From NCBI RefSeq assembly GCF_002776525.5, contig NC_045436.1:53487940-53551939 (forward strand): DNA of 64,000 bases, in the 5' to 3' direction. The notes beneath the pieces were generated by a model. The model was not told the DNA's origin, made no database searches, and saw nothing but the letters and a program-made list of their open reading frames with translations. This document shows, in pieces, positions 36,498 to 50,619 of this stretch. The position numbers were made by a program, and so were the translations under genes. This stretch comes from Piliocolobus tephrosceles (Eukaryota; Chordata; Mammalia; Primates; Cercopithecidae). How positions within the stretch are numbered: the first letter of the stretch is position 1; each line of letters starts with the position of its first letter.

Positions 36498-39400
36498 AGC
36501 ATTAAGCAGATAGAGAGGGTTTGTGATTTAATGGACATCAAAATAACCTCTTCAATAATATTAAATCAGAGAAGTTATGATTTAGAAGGAGAACCCATTG
36601 AAATGCTTAAACCCTTTTGAATTTATTGTATAAATATTTCTAGAATGTATCCACTTGTTCTCTGTGTTACTTCACACTCCATTTGAGAGTTATGTTGGAA
36701 ATTAATCCTTAGTCAGTTTCTGCAGTTCAATTAATTAGTTATTAAATTCAGTCATTGTCGTTTTCTCCAATGAATCACCAGATTTTTGAAGACCATCCAA
36801 ATGGCTAAATGTATAATAAAATCTATAGTCAAACACATTTCTTGTGGTTAATTAGACTACTTTATAGAGTGTGTTCTTTCCTAAACGAAATAATTTTTCA
36901 GGTTATTCTCATAGTTAGTGATTATAGTCCTGAGTTTTAAAGAGCATATAACATTACTGCTGTTGAGGGTCCAATTCTAATCTTTTTAGATAGTAGAATT
37001 TTTCACAGGGGGAACTTTGGATAAAAATCTTCAGTTACTTTCAACAACATAAAAACTGTGAATATACAGATTATTTTAACATGCAAGCTTTGCCTTCTGT
37101 TGTTTCAGTAATATAGCCTAGGTTGTGGTTATTATCAATGAGACACTTGTTTTCTAGAATGAAAAATAATGCCTATTTCCTAAATTGTCATACAATGTAA
37201 GAAGGCTGCAAAAATAAAACGTCAAAATACTAGTAAGTGAATTGTTTCTGTGATCTAACTGTCCTATCTGCAAGCTGTGAATATAGATTGTGTTATTTAA
37301 CTATACAACCAGTAGACATCCAACCTTATGCTGTCACATTAAAAATTATGCAGTTCAATATGCAGCGGTACAGCTGGAGGAGTACATTCATCTGTCCCTT
37401 GAATTATATTTACCTTTAAGCCTCAAAATCAAATAATCCAGGATGCCTCTGTTATTGATATTTCCTCTCTTAAAAGTTTCTTTTGGATTTTAGTTAAACA
37501 TACATATTCTTAAATTATTTTAAAATAGTCACATACACAAAAATTCCTCTGATGAGTTCTTCAATGTGTGCAACATCCAGTACTTGTCACTTGAAACAAG
37601 GACAAAATTGCATTGATTCTTGTTTGTTTTAAATTTTTATGCAAGCAATTGGATGTTACAGAATATTTTACATACAAATGAGTCCACTCCTAATAGAAAT
37701 CAGGAATTCTGTCAATCAAGAGAAGGGGTGAAAGGGAAAGCTTTCAAATGTGTTGGTTACCCTCCACTGAATTATATAATAAGTGGCTGCAGAAATGTGA
37801 GAGTAAGTAATAACAGACTGAATGGAAGCCAGTGGTAGGTAACAGAGTGATTTGTGACATTATCAGTGAATGGCAGTGAACATATTGGATAATGTCATGA
37901 ATAAAAAGTTGATGGAGACTTTCTGCTATTTATTTCCAAGTCACTCAAACAAGCTATATGCAATTACATTAGAAAATTTTCTCATTGCATTGTTTAAAAA
38001 CCAGTTTTTCTGAGAAAAAGGCAAACTATTTAATTTTCTCAAACCTATAAAGTAAAGGGATGTTACAAATGAATACAAATATATTCTTATATTACTAAAT
38101 ACACATCACTAATAGAAATTTGACAAAAAATACACAATAATATGTAATATGTTACTAAATTTGGTAGTAATGTAAAATAGTGAAATTCACTTTTAAACAA
38201 GTACCGATATTAAGAAATTGATGTTTTATGAAAACAATTCATTTACATAATTGAACTAAATATGTCATTAATTGAAAATAAGATTAAGAAGTCTTTCAAA
38301 AATGTTATTATATAAAAGACTAATAAATGCTATTAGAGAAAATTAGCAAATATTGTTCATTCTTTTAATTTTAACCTAGAATAGAGACTTTGTGAGAGCA
38401 ATGCCATTTAAAAGAGCACAGAGAGAACAACAGAGACTAGAGTAAAAACTACATATAGGAGAAATAAAAGCTGATTAGTAAGATGCCAGGTATAAAGAAG
38501 CAGGGAGTCATCAGTCGCAATATAAAATGTGGTTCCAAAATGATGACAGCAGTTTTAGTGTTCCATCGTGGAGCATCACCAGAAGAAACTTAATTTATTT
38601 GCTATATGTTATTCTATTGTTTCCATGCTCTTTGCCTTTTTTCATTGTATGATAGCCTCTGAATAGCAGGAATTTTGTAAAAAGGAAGAGAGACTGCTAT
38701 CTTAGAAAACAGAGGAGGAAGTGGGATCTCATCCTTCAACCCCTTCTATAAAAGCTGTCTGTGGATCTAGATTGGGTTCTTCATTATGTTATTGTACTAT
38801 ATAAAGGGTCATTCAATTAATTGTTTTCCATTAAAGCTATTAAGATATGGCAGATGAAATTAAATTAATATTCTTGGATGAGATTTTAATTATTGTCAAA
38901 CAGGGACATGGATTCAAACATTGAAAGCCTACCACATTTCACTATTACTGAGCTGTAAGAATAAGTTACCAGCGTCCACAATGAATCAGTAAATCATGAA
39001 TTTCAAAAGCATGCTAATAAATACAATTTTAATAATCATGTTTTTCTTATAAACTGGATCTGGATAATCCTTTTTCATGTTGTCAAAATAGTAGTACGGT
39101 TTTTAGCTACTTAAAATGAAAGATTTGCAAGATATATAGAATTGAATCAAACACTGTCCCTGCTCTTAGTTCAACAATGTATAATATTGGAGGCAAAGTG
39201 TTCAAAAAGGAGAGATGCTGTGTAATAAACTTCACAAGAGTATACAATAAAACTATAAACTAGATAAAGTGAGATGAACAAGAGGGAATGCCCCGCTTCA
39301 GAGCAGGTCTGAGGTCTGACGTTCAGTGGAATAGCATTATCTAGGGGAGATTTTAAAAAAGAGTTTTGCAGGATAAGTTTTCAAGCAACGTGGCGAGGGT

Positions 39401-40731
39401 AGCTGGGAGCAAAGAATCTGAATTTGGGACTCCCTAATATTTCATTTTCATCAGTGTTGATTAGTGATACATAGGTACTATATATTTTCACTCATACTAT
39501 AAATCCTGATGGCATAACAGCCACATGTTCTAAGAGAAGTCAAATTTTAAACCAAAAAGTCCAGAGAATATTTATGGCAGCTTTTGAATTATGGTTGGCA
39601 ATAAAACCTGGTTCAAGTAAGCTGAAAATAGTTGAAGTGATGGTTTTTAAATATACATATGGCCATCAATGTTTTATATAATTTATAAATAGATATATAC
39701 ATAATCTATCAAAACCAGAATTATAAACTATTGAAATAAAATAATTCTATTTAAAATTTGTGTTACTTAGTGAATGTTTAGTCATAGATTCAGAGCTAGA
39801 AAAGGTGAAAGAAATCCCTGATATCATGAGCCTTTACAGTTATAGTAGGAAAATAACAGAAATTTAATATAATACAAATTAATAAAATATATTTTATTTT
39901 ATAAGTGTCACCAATAATAATCAAAGTCATGATGCTTAGAGAATGTATAATAGAGGGACTAAACTAATCCTGAGAAAGTGGAAATAGTTGCTTAGGGAAA
40001 TCTTCAGCAAGGAAGTGATACTTACTTTAGCCCCTGATGGATCAGAGTCATGAAGAGAAGTGATAAAATAGAATACAATGATGACACAATATTTATGTGA
40101 AGGCCTTGAGGTAGAAAGAAGATTAAGGTTGTTTGAAGATCCAATTAGGTCTGTTCTTTTTAGGAAGACTATACGTCATTTTAAAACTCAGTCAGAAATA
40201 ATATTTTAAGAGGGCCCAGAGTGCTTTGCAATTCTAAATCACTCAATATTATTTATCTTACCAGCATTACCTAAAATTCCCATACTACAGCTCAACTGTT
40301 ATGATCAGATATGAACTTAAAACAATGACCTCTTAAATTTAGCTTCTCAAAGAAAACCATTTTTACATAAACAACTATGTTTTATATTATTTTAAATGAC
40401 TAATTTATTACTTATTAATTAACTTTTACAATAAAAATGTCATAAATTTTGCATGTAAATCCAAACTGTGCATGAATATTTTTGGGCTCAAATATTGAAA
40501 TTGATTTATTCTCTTGCTCTCTATTAAATATTCAAATTTTACTTTGAAAATGGGGATATAATATATTTTACAGATTGAATATAATTTTACATAAAAAGTA
40601 ACATTTTAATAACTTTTTGTTCTTAATTCTCATTTATATTGATCTTTAAGCTATGGAATTGATGTCTTCTAATAGAAGTAGCTTTAAAACCCATCAATGA
40701 AAATTGTACATTAATATCTTGAAAAAATGTA
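36498..40731. other. Unassigned AT-rich DNA
   Basis: No exon-like sequence. Parts near 39130-39420 and 39960-40140 faintly recall an old repeat with an 'aaggaagtgatactta' and 'tgaaggccttgagg' order. They are too diverged to name. Confidence 0.4.
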
Positions 40732-41038
40732 TTTTTTTTTTTTTTTTTTTTTTTTGAGACGGAGTCTCACTCTGTGGCCGGGGCTGGAGTGCAGTGGCCG
40801 ATCTCAGCTCACTGCAAGCTCCACCTCCCGGGTTCACGCCATTCTCCTGCCTCAGCCTCCCGAGTAGCTGGGACTACAGGCGCCCGCCACCTCGCCCGGC
40901 TAGTTTTTTGTGTTTTTTTTAGTAGAGACGGGGTTTCACTATGTTAGCCAGGATGGTCTCGATCTCCTGACCTCGTGATCCGCCCGCCTCGGCCTCCCAA
41001 AGTGCTGGGATTACAGGCTTGAGCCACCGCGCCCGGCC
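40732..41038 (-). mobile_element. AluY, AluYRa-like, reverse
   Basis: A 24-T run followed by a near-consensus reverse Alu with 'cgcccgccacctcgcccgg' and 'gtgcagtggccgatctcag', the same lineage-specific states as the copy at 35988. The target duplication is 'gaaaaaatgtat' (40721-40732) and 'gaaaaaaatgtat' (from 41039). Confidence 0.94.
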
Positions 41039-42342
41039 GAAAAAAATGTATTTTTAAGATATAGAGTACTGTTTTTACTTTCTGAGTTCTGTCTTTACAG
41101 TTAAATTTCAGTGTTTTTTTTCTGAAACTATGATGCAATTGATTTAATGCTAGTATTCCCAGACTGGATAGACTTTTTTTTTTAAACATTAACTGCATGA
41201 GTTTAGTGCTTTTGAGAAAACATATGAGCTTAGCTAGGCATGTTTAAAATTCTAGAAAAATGAATAATGATTAGTATTTTTTTATTATTTTTTACCTGAA
41301 GAAAAATGCACTAAGCTACCTCAAATAAAGGGAGGGTAGAACTTTAATATAGTCAGAAGGTCATTTAGCCTTTATAGTATAGCCAATATTATTCAGTCTT
41401 TGCTTTGTAAGAAATGTTCTTTGGACAGATTAAATATGCAAAGCTCATTAAGACCAATTTTATTACATTACCTTTTATTTGCTACTTTAGGTTAAACTTC
41501 TCACTTGTAAATTAAATGATTATAAGTTGATGTACGTTTTGCTTTTCTAATTCAACCCCCATCACCTCATAATATTGAAGAAAAGGAAATCACTACATGA
41601 TATAAATTAGTTTGCAGCATGATCATGTCTTAGATAATAAAAGTAAATAGATTTTACTTTTAGACCTTAGAATTTAAAAGTCAAATGCAGGGTAGATTGC
41701 AGGGAGCTGCAAAGGATCAGTCACCATTGATGGTAAAATATGCATGAATAGGATGCTGCGAAATGTTATGGCTTTGTAAAATCATTTCATTCAACAATGC
41801 AACTTAATTTTTTTTGGTATTGTTGTATGTTAAATGAGCTTTTAACATGATAGATGAAACAAAATAGTACTTCTGACCTTCTACATACCTTATGGAATAA
41901 TGAAAATGTCACACATAATTATTCTGGAGATAAAACTGACTACTATTTTAAAAATAGAACACCAAATACTTAAAATTATTGCCTTTATAATCTATGTCTT
42001 CATACAATACCTTCTCTCAGACTGCAACAATTTCGACCCAAACTAGTAATTTCTGTGAAATAAAGTGAACACCAAATTAGAGCTTTAGTTATATTTCATG
42101 TTCCTGATTTCTTTTGGGCACTCTAGTCTTATTGCAAGTGAAGAAAGCCAACCAAAGATTTCAACCAAATAAGTATATTTAGTAAAAGATACATAAGCAA
42201 CACAAATTAATTCATTTGCCAGATTTTTCCCTTCGTGTTTAGGTCAAAAACAGAGATCATCCATCAGCTGTTAATAACCATCTGCTGTTTCTTAGTATGT
42301 TTAGTGAATTTACATAGCAAGGATAATTAAATGTTTATATGT

Positions 42343-42395
42343 CAGGTGTGTGTTTGTATATGTGTGTGTGTGTGAGTGCTTCCTTGTGTGTCTCT
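42343..42395. repeat. Interrupted (TG)n microsatellite
   Basis: TG runs broken by ta, ag and cttcc. Confidence 0.85.
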
Positions 42396-45040
42396 TGATG
42401 CACACAAGACTTATTTATAAACTGTCCCAAATCAAATAATCATCAATAACTGTTTCAATGTACATAAAATGTAATATATTCCATCAGCTAATCATATCCT
42501 CATGTTCATATAGTTTTACTCTATCTAAAAAAAAATGATCAATTTAAAGAATAAAGTTTATTGTGGCTACCAAATTCTTTTCTATTCTGAAGCATATAAT
42601 TATTTGCTAACTCAAAAAAATTAAGAAAAAAGCATTTGCCATCTAATTTTCTGAATTTACACATTCCTTTGAAGAGAAAACATAAAGAGAACTAAAAGTA
42701 ATACACAAAAATACTTATTTTTAGCCAGATTTCACTTAAGCCAACATAGCACCATTAACAACAGTACATTTCTTAGAAGCTTTAACATATATACCATGAA
42801 TCATATATAACCAGTAAACACGAAGACAATCCTCGGTATATCACCTATAAGCAAGGAGTCCTAAAATACATGAAAATAACATTTATAAATCAATTAAAAT
42901 ACAAACAAGCAAGACAACTGGACACATTTGAATAGATAACTCACAGTTTTTTGTTTTGTTTTGTTTTTTATCGTAGCTTATAGATAAACTAGGTTTCACT
43001 TTATTCAATTCCAGATAAATAAAATTAAAGTGGAATGAATCAAAGAAGGAGAGATTCTCAGGATTTGGGGGAAAGAGATAAACTGAAGACTTGTAGTTAC
43101 CGCTATTTAATTTCTCTGTTGTGTTCTTACTTGGTAACTTGCTGTAATTTTATACTAATATTCTATAGTTTCAAGCTACCACTGTTATCATTGTATATTT
43201 GACACAGTAGATGGTCTGTGTTTAAATATGCTAACGTAAACACAGAGAAGAATAAGAAATATGAGCATAGACTGAAGGTGCTCAGGGGAAAGAAAGTTAC
43301 ACTCACACATCTCAGCTTCTAACGTGGGGTTTGTCATTTTTCTGTAATTACATTCTTAAACTATTATCTTATCATTTTTTTAAGTAAGTAATTGATACTA
43401 AAATACTACTAACAGGTACTACAAATATGTGGCATTATGTACTTTGGTCACAATATTTGTTTTCCATTAATGAAAAAAATTGTTTTATGAAAAATGATGA
43501 GAGCATTTTTTTATCATTACATGGGTCTGCACTTTATGAAGTCCTAATAAACAATTTTATTCCTTATTTATGATAATAAGCAATGTGTTTATTAGTAAAA
43601 TACATATTACTATAATATACTTAACTACTGAGATGTACAACTTATATTAATTATTATTATATATATGTATATGCATTCAGTAAAGATCATATGTGGCATT
43701 TAATCTCCAAAAAACACAAAATGTAGCTCCAATATTCTTACCATGCTATTATAAAAATAACTTTGAAACAAATGGCATTTATTACTCCCAAATACATTTT
43801 ATAGTTCCATTTAAACATCTCGTATATATGCTATTAAGAAAGCTTACCTTCCTAATACCTTACCACAGATCTAGTAGGGAAAATTAGTAGTATTAACTGT
43901 AAAGAAAAATACTGATTTGTACAATGAGTATATAATTGTGATTCAGTTTAGTTTACTATGTTTTATAAAGTTTAAAATTTTAAGAAATAATACTTGTATA
44001 GATTCAGGTAACTGAAGAATAGGCCTTGTCACAAAATGCTTTTTAATTGCTTTAGAAGTTAACCATGAATATCAGTTATGACATGAATATCTAGCTTTTG
44101 GAAATTCCAAGTGAAAGATGAAAGTACCTTTAGATGCTACATAAATTGATATTATGAAATGTTAGTGTTAATTTTATTAATTAAAATACAGTGACAATAG
44201 CAAAATACAAGATGGGTGTTGAAAAAGCTATTGGAACAATATTGACATGGAACAGAAAAATATCGGGTTCTCCCTAGTGTCTAATTCATTGCATATAAAA
44301 CTGGAATGATGAGGATATCAGATTTCCCAAGAGTAGTAATTAAGATGCATTTCAAATTTATCAGAGACTGATTAGAATGATTTACTATTCCTTAAAACAT
44401 ACAAATCAAAATTAAATGTACCCATAAATATAAATTTAAATTAAATATATACATTACAAATGTATGTAATTAAATAGTAATAACAACAAAATATATGCTT
44501 TAGAAAGTGTACAAATTTTGAATTTTCTTAAATAAGTTAGTACAAAAAATTACAAGGATCTTCTAAAGAAAATACAAACATGAAAAATAAGAACTGTCTA
44601 GATTTGAGCCATAGGCTCATCATTGCTTGATGTCAAGGCACACTGGTAAGGAGATATTTAATAACATTAAACATTAAAATATTACACAAAGCCTCCCAAA
44701 AATACACTTTCAAATGATGCAACACAGGTGAAATTAATAATAAGAAAGCATCATGTATTTCAGCAAGAACGACATAACTACAACCACCTTCAGAAATTAT
44801 TTCCTTTGAAAATTCAAATGTTAGGTGATAAAGTGCTTAATTTTGTAATTTTTCCAGATTGCTTTGGAGTTGAATATTGGCTTATATTTAGTAACCAAAA
44901 ATCAAAAGTTAGGCCAAAAGGTAGGATTATTGACTTTTACATAGGGCTCATCTCAAAGCTTCACTTTTTCTACATAATCTTATATTTAATCAGTTTTAGA
45001 CCCTTTATTTATTTAATAAGGTTTCTTTCTAATGTTTATT

Positions 45041-45078
45041 ATTTACAATTTACATCTATATTTACAATTTACATCTAT
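45041..45078. repeat. Perfect 19-bp tandem duplication
   Basis: 'atttacaatttacatctat' occurs twice head to tail with no mismatch. Confidence 0.92.
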
Positions 45079-45169
45079 AGCTTCCAATACATTAAAGCAA
45101 AGATAAATATTGTTATGATTTTTTGATAACTGTTCAAATTTGAAACCCTTGTATGTTATGCTCATTTTG

Positions 45170-45545
45170 TATTGTAGCATAACAAGTCAGTCCAAACTCA
45201 GCACTTAAAAACAATACACATTTATCTCACTGTACCAGTAGGTAAGAAAACTTAACCTGGGTTACCTGGATTCTTTGCTCAAAAGACTGATATGGAAGTG
45301 TCTGCTGAAGCTGCAATCTTTTCTAAGGTTTGGATTCCTCAAGCTTACATGAGTGGTCGGCAGAACTCATGAATAATGGTTGTAGCTTGAGGTCTTTATT
45401 GTTTTCTGACTGTCTGCTGGGGGTTGCTCTTAGGCCCCAGAGGCCACCTTCAGATCCTAGCTACTTGGCTGTCTCACAACATGACAGTTTACTTTTTCAA
45501 AGACAGCAGAAGAATGTCTCTGCTATTTAGTGTGATAAACAGGAG
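45170..45545 (+). repeat. Old interspersed repeat, family not named
   Basis: The block order is 'aactcagcacttaaaaacaa', 'catttatctcactgt', 'gctgaagctgcaatc', 'agctacttggctgtctcaca', 'acatgacagtttactttttc'. It matches a common old mammalian repeat I know by sight but cannot name safely. Confidence 0.55.
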
Positions 45546-47794
45546 TCTTTGTGTCATTATCATGGTGGTGATTGTATCATCATTTTTGCCATATGAAGGG
45601 ACAATCAAGGGAGGTGCTGTCATATTATATAACAGCTTCCCCCATATTCAAAAAGAGGAAATTTAGCACATACAAGGTTTGTATACCAATTTATACATAT
45701 AGGGCATGTATAACAGTGCAGGAGTCTCAGAGATTACCTTAGAAGTTTGCTCATTTATGTGGCTAGAGATAAAATGAGTCTTTTTGAGTAGGGGCTAAGG
45801 GAAATGGCAAAGTATGCTAATGAGATCAATTTTAATAAATCTAAGATCCTTATACAGCTATGATTTTATTTTATACTATATTTGGCTATTTTAATATAAT
45901 ATATATTAGTTTAATAATTATCTACACAAAAGAAGTGAGTGAATGTGTGGTAGTTTGGGCTATCTGAAGTTACCCTTTTCTGATGCTGCTACCCTAATGG
46001 CTGCTACAGTTTAGATCAAGTGAATTAAAGAGAATAAATGAATAGGATTGTATTTCCTTGATTTTTATAAAAATGAAAATGCTTTACAAAATCCTCTTGA
46101 CAGACTCTGACTGTGTCTTTTTCTAAGCCCTCTGCAATGGAATACATTTAAAATTCTTTTGTGGCGTCAAATCCCAGCTGCCTGAAATCACCTGCCTTTA
46201 TAAAATAAGAGAGCTAAGGTGAATGGGAGGATACCTAAAAGGGATGTTTTGTTATGAAAATGCCAGTAATTTTAATGTGAAATGATTCAAAGCTACCAAA
46301 ATCAATGGTATCATATACATTTTTTAAAAAGACATGTGCAAAGTACTTATTAATATGTAGATGCTAATAATTCATGGTTTTTCATGTGTAAAACATCACA
46401 CATTTCAATTTTATATTTCTTTGGTTTAATGGGATGGCTGCTATAGTTTTACTATGTCTAAAGTTATCTAAAAATATGCTGCTATGCAAGGTTCAGTTCA
46501 TTAAGTATGTGTATTATAATTAAATATAGGATAATATATGTAAAGTACAACACATAATAACTTGAATTAATATTGCTGCTATTTCTAATCATAGAAAGAT
46601 TTTTTTTTTTTAATTTAAGAACTACTGTCTTGATTCACTAAGAAATAACCTGAAAACATCAAAATTCTTTGAGGCATAAATATCATTAAATATAGGACAA
46701 ATTCAACAGGTTAGTAAAATGTAACAGCTACATGACAGTGCATGGTTTTAAAAAGTAAATAAGTCTAATAATCCAAAAAGCCACTTGGTCTTGTCCAGTT
46801 ATTTTTGTGTTATGAAGATGTGTCATGTGAATGGGTGACAAAGGAAAAGTTCGAGAATAATGTATTTATGTGCATACACTTGAAATTAAGACAATTTGGG
46901 ATAGTATACACTTATCATTTCCAGTAAATTAGCAAAAGTTTAAGTTGAAATTTTCTGGATATTTTAATATATCATCATCATCATATACCCCATACACAAA
47001 ATATTGTTTGTATTTATTATCCAGTTCCTCCAACAGTGTTCTGTTATACATGATCAAAAAGTATCTCATTAAAAAGTGACAGTATTTTGCATTAGTTGGA
47101 CTCAAAGCCTCCTTGGGCATTATACCAAAGAAAAAGTAAATGACAGTTTGTGTCAACACTAAACAGCTTAGAGCAAACTATTTTTTCAAAACCTATGTAA
47201 TTTAATTGAAATGCAATATTTCATGAATATGAGAAAACTAGGCTTTATTAAAAATGGCAAGGAAAAGGGAATGCATGACTGTTTAGAGTAACAAGCAATA
47301 CAAATTTATTCATTCAATACATCACTGAATTATTTAAAACTCAGCCTAAGCACAAGGTCATGGAATAATTTTGTCAAGTAGGCATTTTGCATGATGCATT
47401 TCCATAATTCCCCTGAATCTATAAAGTTAATCACAACTTTGGCATGGAGACCTTTTTCACGTGCTCACAGGACCAGATAAAGGTTTTGAATCAAAGTTAG
47501 AACTAGATCAAACTATTAACACTTCACATAGAAAATAAGTACATACATGTATGAAGAGAAATAATGTTAACTAGTCACTTTATAACTTACAAATCAAATA
47601 CAAAAATATTAAAATTTCTAGAACTCTTAATTTTAATTTTCTTCCAAAATCTAAGTGATGTTTAGAAGTATTAAATTCTCAGACATTCACAAACTTTCAC
47701 ACAAAAGGCTTCAGAAAAAGCCTGCTATTTTTGTAACTGAAGTAGTAATTATAATTTTTTGTTTCTGTTACAGTGTTTTTTATTTATAGCATTT
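45546..47794. other. Unassigned DNA
   Basis: No gene seen. A run of T/A occurs at about 46599-46610. Confidence 0.4.
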
Positions 47795-48235
47795 TCTTCT
47801 TTTTTTTAGAGTTTGCATTCATTATCCATCTGTTCTTGCATGATGTCTACTTTTTCTATTAGAGCCCTTAGCATATTAATTATAGTTATGCTCAAAGTCA
47901 GGGTTGATGATATAACATCTTCCATGTCACAGTCTTGGTTCTGATGCTTTCTGTGTCTCTTCAAAATGTGTTTTTGTTGTTGTTGTTTTTGGATTTTTGT
48001 ATGCCTTGTAAGTTTTTGTTGAAAACTGGATATGATTTAGTGGGTGAAAAGAACAGAGGTCAATGGGCCTTTAATGAAGTTTTATGTTTATCTCGCTAGA
48101 GATTACGCTGTGCTCACTGCCGTAGCTGTACATGTCAGAGGCTATATGTTCCCCTTGGGTCCTTATTTTTGTCTCTTCCATTGTCTTTCCCTAGAAACTT
48201 TTTTGGGGAGTTGAAATATGTAATTCTTAGATTTT
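47795..48235 (-). mobile_element. L1M 5' region/ORF1 start fragment, reverse
   Basis: On the minus strand the sequence includes 'catgcaagaacagatggata' near 47830 and an upstream part of old L1 5'UTR type. No frame survives. A (GTT)n run lies at about 47970-47988. Confidence 0.6.
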
Positions 48236-48589
48236 CATATCAATAAAACACATTGTTTGAATTTATTGTATTGGTTGCACTAAAGCTGGATGTTGAAATG
48301 TCATCTGATAAATTACATTAGAATGTGAGATGGCCTTTAGAGAGAAAATCAATTTTCCCATCTCTCTGTTTCATTGGCTCAGTTCCAAATCAGAGGGGTC
48401 ATAGCAGGCATGATTTCTACTATGATCAAAATGACAGTACATAAGAAATTCTACATATATACATTTCTAAAGTAAAATATTATTACAATTTCCAAGTGAA
48501 AACATTAAAAATAACAAAACATCCTTTAACACTCTAATAAAACAGTTATTAGTACTTTGTAGTTTTCAGGTGTGTTTTGCAAGGAGACA
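48236..48589. other. No gene or named repeat
   Basis: May still belong to the old L1 to its left, but nothing definite is seen. Confidence 0.35.
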
Positions 48590-48662
48590 GAAAAATCTTT
48601 GCCTTGCCATTTGTGAGCTGTGAGACCTTATCAAAGTAACTTACCTTCCTTGTGCCTCCAGT
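48590..48662 (+). mobile_element. MIR fragment, cut by an L1
   Basis: 'gtgagctgtgagacctta' then 'gtaacttaccttccttgtgc' is the MIR core on the plus strand. It ends where the L1 3' end begins. Confidence 0.72.
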
Positions 48663-49204
48663 TTTAAAAATAATTCCAACTTTTATTTTAGATTCTGAAG
48701 GTACATGTCCTGGATTGTTACATGAGTATTTCGTATGATGCTGAGGTTTGGGGTATGATTCATTTTGTCACTCGGTTACTGAAAATAGCACCCAAGAGGC
48801 CATTTATGAGTCCTCTCTCCACTTTTTCTCTCCCACTTCTAGTAGTCCCCAGTGTTCTCACCTTTATGTCTGTGTGTATCCAATGTTTAGCTCCTATTTA
48901 TAAGTAAGAACGTGGTATTTGTTTTTCTGTTCCTGTATTAATTTGCTTAAGATTAATGGGCTTCAGCGGCATCCATGTTGCCGAAAAAAATCTGATTTTA
49001 AAGTTGCATAGTATGCCATGGTGTATATGTACCAAAGTTTAAAAATTCAGTCTACCTTTAATGGGCACCTAGATCGATTTCATGTTTTTGGCATTGTGAA
49101 TAGTGCTTCGATGAACATATGAGTGCATGTGTCTTTTTGGAGAAACAATTTATTTTTCTTTGGATAGATACTCCATAGTGGGATTTTTGGATCTAATGGT
49201 AATT
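48663..49204 (-). mobile_element. L1 3' end (primate/L1MA-PB age), reverse
   Basis: Starts with the reversed 3' terminus ('ttttattttagattctgaag' then 'gtacatgtcc') and goes through 3'UTR blocks ('ataagtaagaacgtggtatt') into the ORF2 end ('ggtgtatatgtacca'). It is 5' truncated at about 49204. Confidence 0.88.
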
Positions 49205-50400
49205 CTGTTTTTTATTTTTAATATTTGTTTTAGTTTCAAGGCTACATGTACAGATTTTTTATTAAGGTAAATTCGTGTCATTGATGCAGGAGTGGGGCAG
49301 GGAAGTGCTAGGAGGAGAAGGGCAGGGTTTCTGGCGATGGTTCCACCGTCGGGACTGTACCTTTTTCTTGTTTATTTTATTCAGCATAATTATTTTAATA
49401 TAGATCCATGATTATCCATGTATCAACAGTTAATTTTTTTTCGATTGTTGCCAAGCACCATTCATTTTAATATTACAGTGTATATTGCTAGACAATTGGG
49501 TTATTTACAGTTTGAAGCTCTTATAGATGAAGCTGTTATAAACATTTTTTAAAAAATCTTAATATAGACATATGCTTTTATTTCTCTAGAATTGACAAAC
49601 AAATAGAGGAATGGCTAGGTTATGAGGTAGGAAGATATTTGTCTATTTAAGGATCTGCCAAACTATTTTTTAAAGTGGTTCTTCCCTTTCAGGTTCAACC
49701 TGCAAGTTATGACAGTTCCAGTTATACTTCATCAGCAGCAGCACTTTCTGTTATGAATTTTTTTTTTAATTTGGGTATTTTAATAGAATTCTAATGCTTT
49801 TCAGTGTGAATTTAATTTGCATTTCCACAATGATTACTAATGTTGAACATCTATAGAGGTGCTTATTTACTAAATGCTTTAACTTCTTTTGTGAATTGTA
49901 TGCTCACATGTTTTGTAAACTTTAAAAAATTGGATTGTGGTATCACTATTATTGAGTTCTTTATATGTGCTAGATACCAGACTTTTGGTTTTTTGGGTTT
50001 TTTAAATCATATATTTGTACTGCAAAATTTTTTTCCCCACTCTATGACTTGCCTTTTCATTCTTTCAGAGTTTCTGTCAAAGAGCAAAAGTTCCTACTTT
50101 TGATGAAGTGGCGTTTATCATATTTTTCTGATAAATCATGCTTTGGTGTTGTATCTTGAGATTTTGTCTGTGTTAAATTCATGGAGATTTTCTCGTTATG
50201 CTTTCTTCTAAAAGTTTCATAGACTTAGATTTTCCATTTAGATTTATGAACAATTTGCTTTGATTTTTGTACATTTTACAAGTTATAGATTGAAGCTTAA
50301 TTATTTGCATATGTGTAACTAAATATTGTAGCGCTGTTTATTAAAAAGACTTTCCTTTATCTGCTGAAATGACTATGCAACTTTGTTAAAAATCAGCTGC
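49205..50400 (-). mobile_element. Second, older L1 3' fragment, reverse
   Basis: A new L1 3' terminus appears at 49205 ('tttttatttttaatatttg' then 'gctacatgtacag'). ORF2-type sequence follows to about 50400 in more diverged form ('tttgcatttccacaatgatt', 'gagttctttatatgtgctag', 'cttttgatgaagtgg'). Because both this and the neighbour contain a 3' end, they are separate insertions in the same orientation. Confidence 0.78.
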
Positions 50401-50619
50401 ATTTTTTTAAAGTTTATTTATGGTTTTATTTGATTTATTTGAATTTTATTTGATTATTTTTATTTGGAAGATTGTAGAAGGTGGAAGATTAATAATAGTC
50501 TTGTGAGATACAAGCTCACAATATAATTTAATTTTATTATTTATAAAATAATTATATATTATACAATATATTACATAAATATATATAAAATATTGATCAT
50601 AGTAGCATTTACTAATGCT

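Larger units (their letters stand above)
41039..45169. other. Unassigned AT-rich DNA
   Basis: No exon-like sequence or named dispersed repeat. A 132-codon frame at 44728-45126 (plus) is rich in Ile, Phe and Tyr, as expected of AT-rich chance frames. A (TTTTG)n run lies near 42947-42966. Confidence 0.4.

Noticed and set aside
44728..45126. 132-codon frame as a small gene
   Set aside because: It is Ile/Phe/Tyr-rich from AT-rich DNA and crosses a recent 19-bp tandem duplication that would break a real frame.
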